From Neurospora crassa OR74A (lineage: Eukaryota; Ascomycota; Sordariomycetes; Sordariales; Sordariaceae), in assembly GCF_000182925.2 (NCBI RefSeq), contig NC_026503.1, forward strand, positions 1,116,001-1,180,000: a stretch of 64,000 nt of DNA, given 5' to 3'. The translations under genes and the position numbers were made by a program. The notes under the pieces were generated by a model that saw only the letters and a program-made list of their open reading frames with translations, was not told the origin of the DNA and made no database searches. Within the stretch, counting starts at the first letter, position 1. Every line of letters starts with the position of its first letter. Below are positions 63,956-64,000 of the stretch, one piece after another.

Positions 63956-64000
63956 TGACAAGAGTGGGATTCGAACCCACGCCCTTTCGGACCACGGAAC
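63956..64000 (-). tRNA. tRNA-Leu, 3' half only (cut by window edge)
   Basis: The reverse complement reads CCGTGGTCCGAAAGGG and then GTGGGTTCGAATCCCAC, TCTTGTC and A. This is identical to the 3' half of the tRNA-Leu(AAG) at 38012. The last three bases of the window equal the last three bases of that tRNA's intron, so the second copy also appears to have an intron. The anticodon lies outside the window. Confidence 0.93.

Overview
The window looks like ordinary euchromatic chromosome from a filamentous ascomycete, most likely a Sordariomycete of the Neurospora/Sordaria type. The evidence is short introns (54-109 nt in most genes) with CTAAC-type branch points, an intron-bearing nuclear tRNA-Leu, large intergenic regions rich in simple repeats, and fungal-type orthologues throughout. 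No bacterial operon, phage, CRISPR array or biosynthetic megacluster was seen.

Layout. 1-3489: 3' part of a Rictor/Ste16 TORC2 subunit gene, cut by the left edge. 6093-7760 (-): Gln-rich FAR1-type zinc-domain protein. 9877-10427 (+): small unrecognised helical protein with a probable GC-AG intron. 11304-12121 (+): ribosomal protein eL34. 12864-13873 (+): NDUFAF3-type complex I assembly factor. 15027-16844 (-): sphingolipid C9-methyltransferase. 18395-20446 (-) and 23028-24904 (+): a divergent pair, GH13 alpha-glucosidase and alpha-glucoside-family MFS permease. 25384-26460 (-): Spp2 spliceosome factor. 28411-35209 (+): Eaf1/Vid21, the NuA4 scaffold. 35898-37547 (+): Mak11-type WD40 ribosome-assembly factor. 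38012-38122 (+): tRNA-Leu(AAG). 38716-41519 (-) and 42348-46870 (+): a divergent pair, THO1/Hpr1 and Aquarius/Cwf11. 52549-57377 (+): eIF4G. 62026-63573 (+): INSIG-family membrane protein. 63956-64000 (-): 3' half of a second tRNA-Leu, cut by the right edge.

How the genes relate. Most are housekeeping genes of RNA metabolism and translation (Spp2, THO1, Aquarius, eIF4G, eL34, Mak11, two tRNA-Leu). The one obvious metabolic unit is the alpha-glucoside uptake and hydrolysis pair at 18.4-24.9 kb. Its permease lacks two of the three acidic residues linked to proton coupling in yeast Mal11, and its glucosidase has Cys beside the catalytic nucleophile. The pair may therefore use unusual substrates or energetics.

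Non-coding structure worth attention: a 156-bp foldback (MITE-like) element with a TA target duplication at 59.4 kb; a dispersed repeat in two diverged copies (27.7 and 49.4 kb); an over-represented palindrome AGGTACCT, found only between genes; a conserved 17-nt hairpin just downstream of both tRNA-Leu genes; and two genes whose upstream mini-ORF ends inside the main start codon (ATGA). Exon-intron models were built by eye from splice signals, frame continuity and protein family knowledge, without transcript data.
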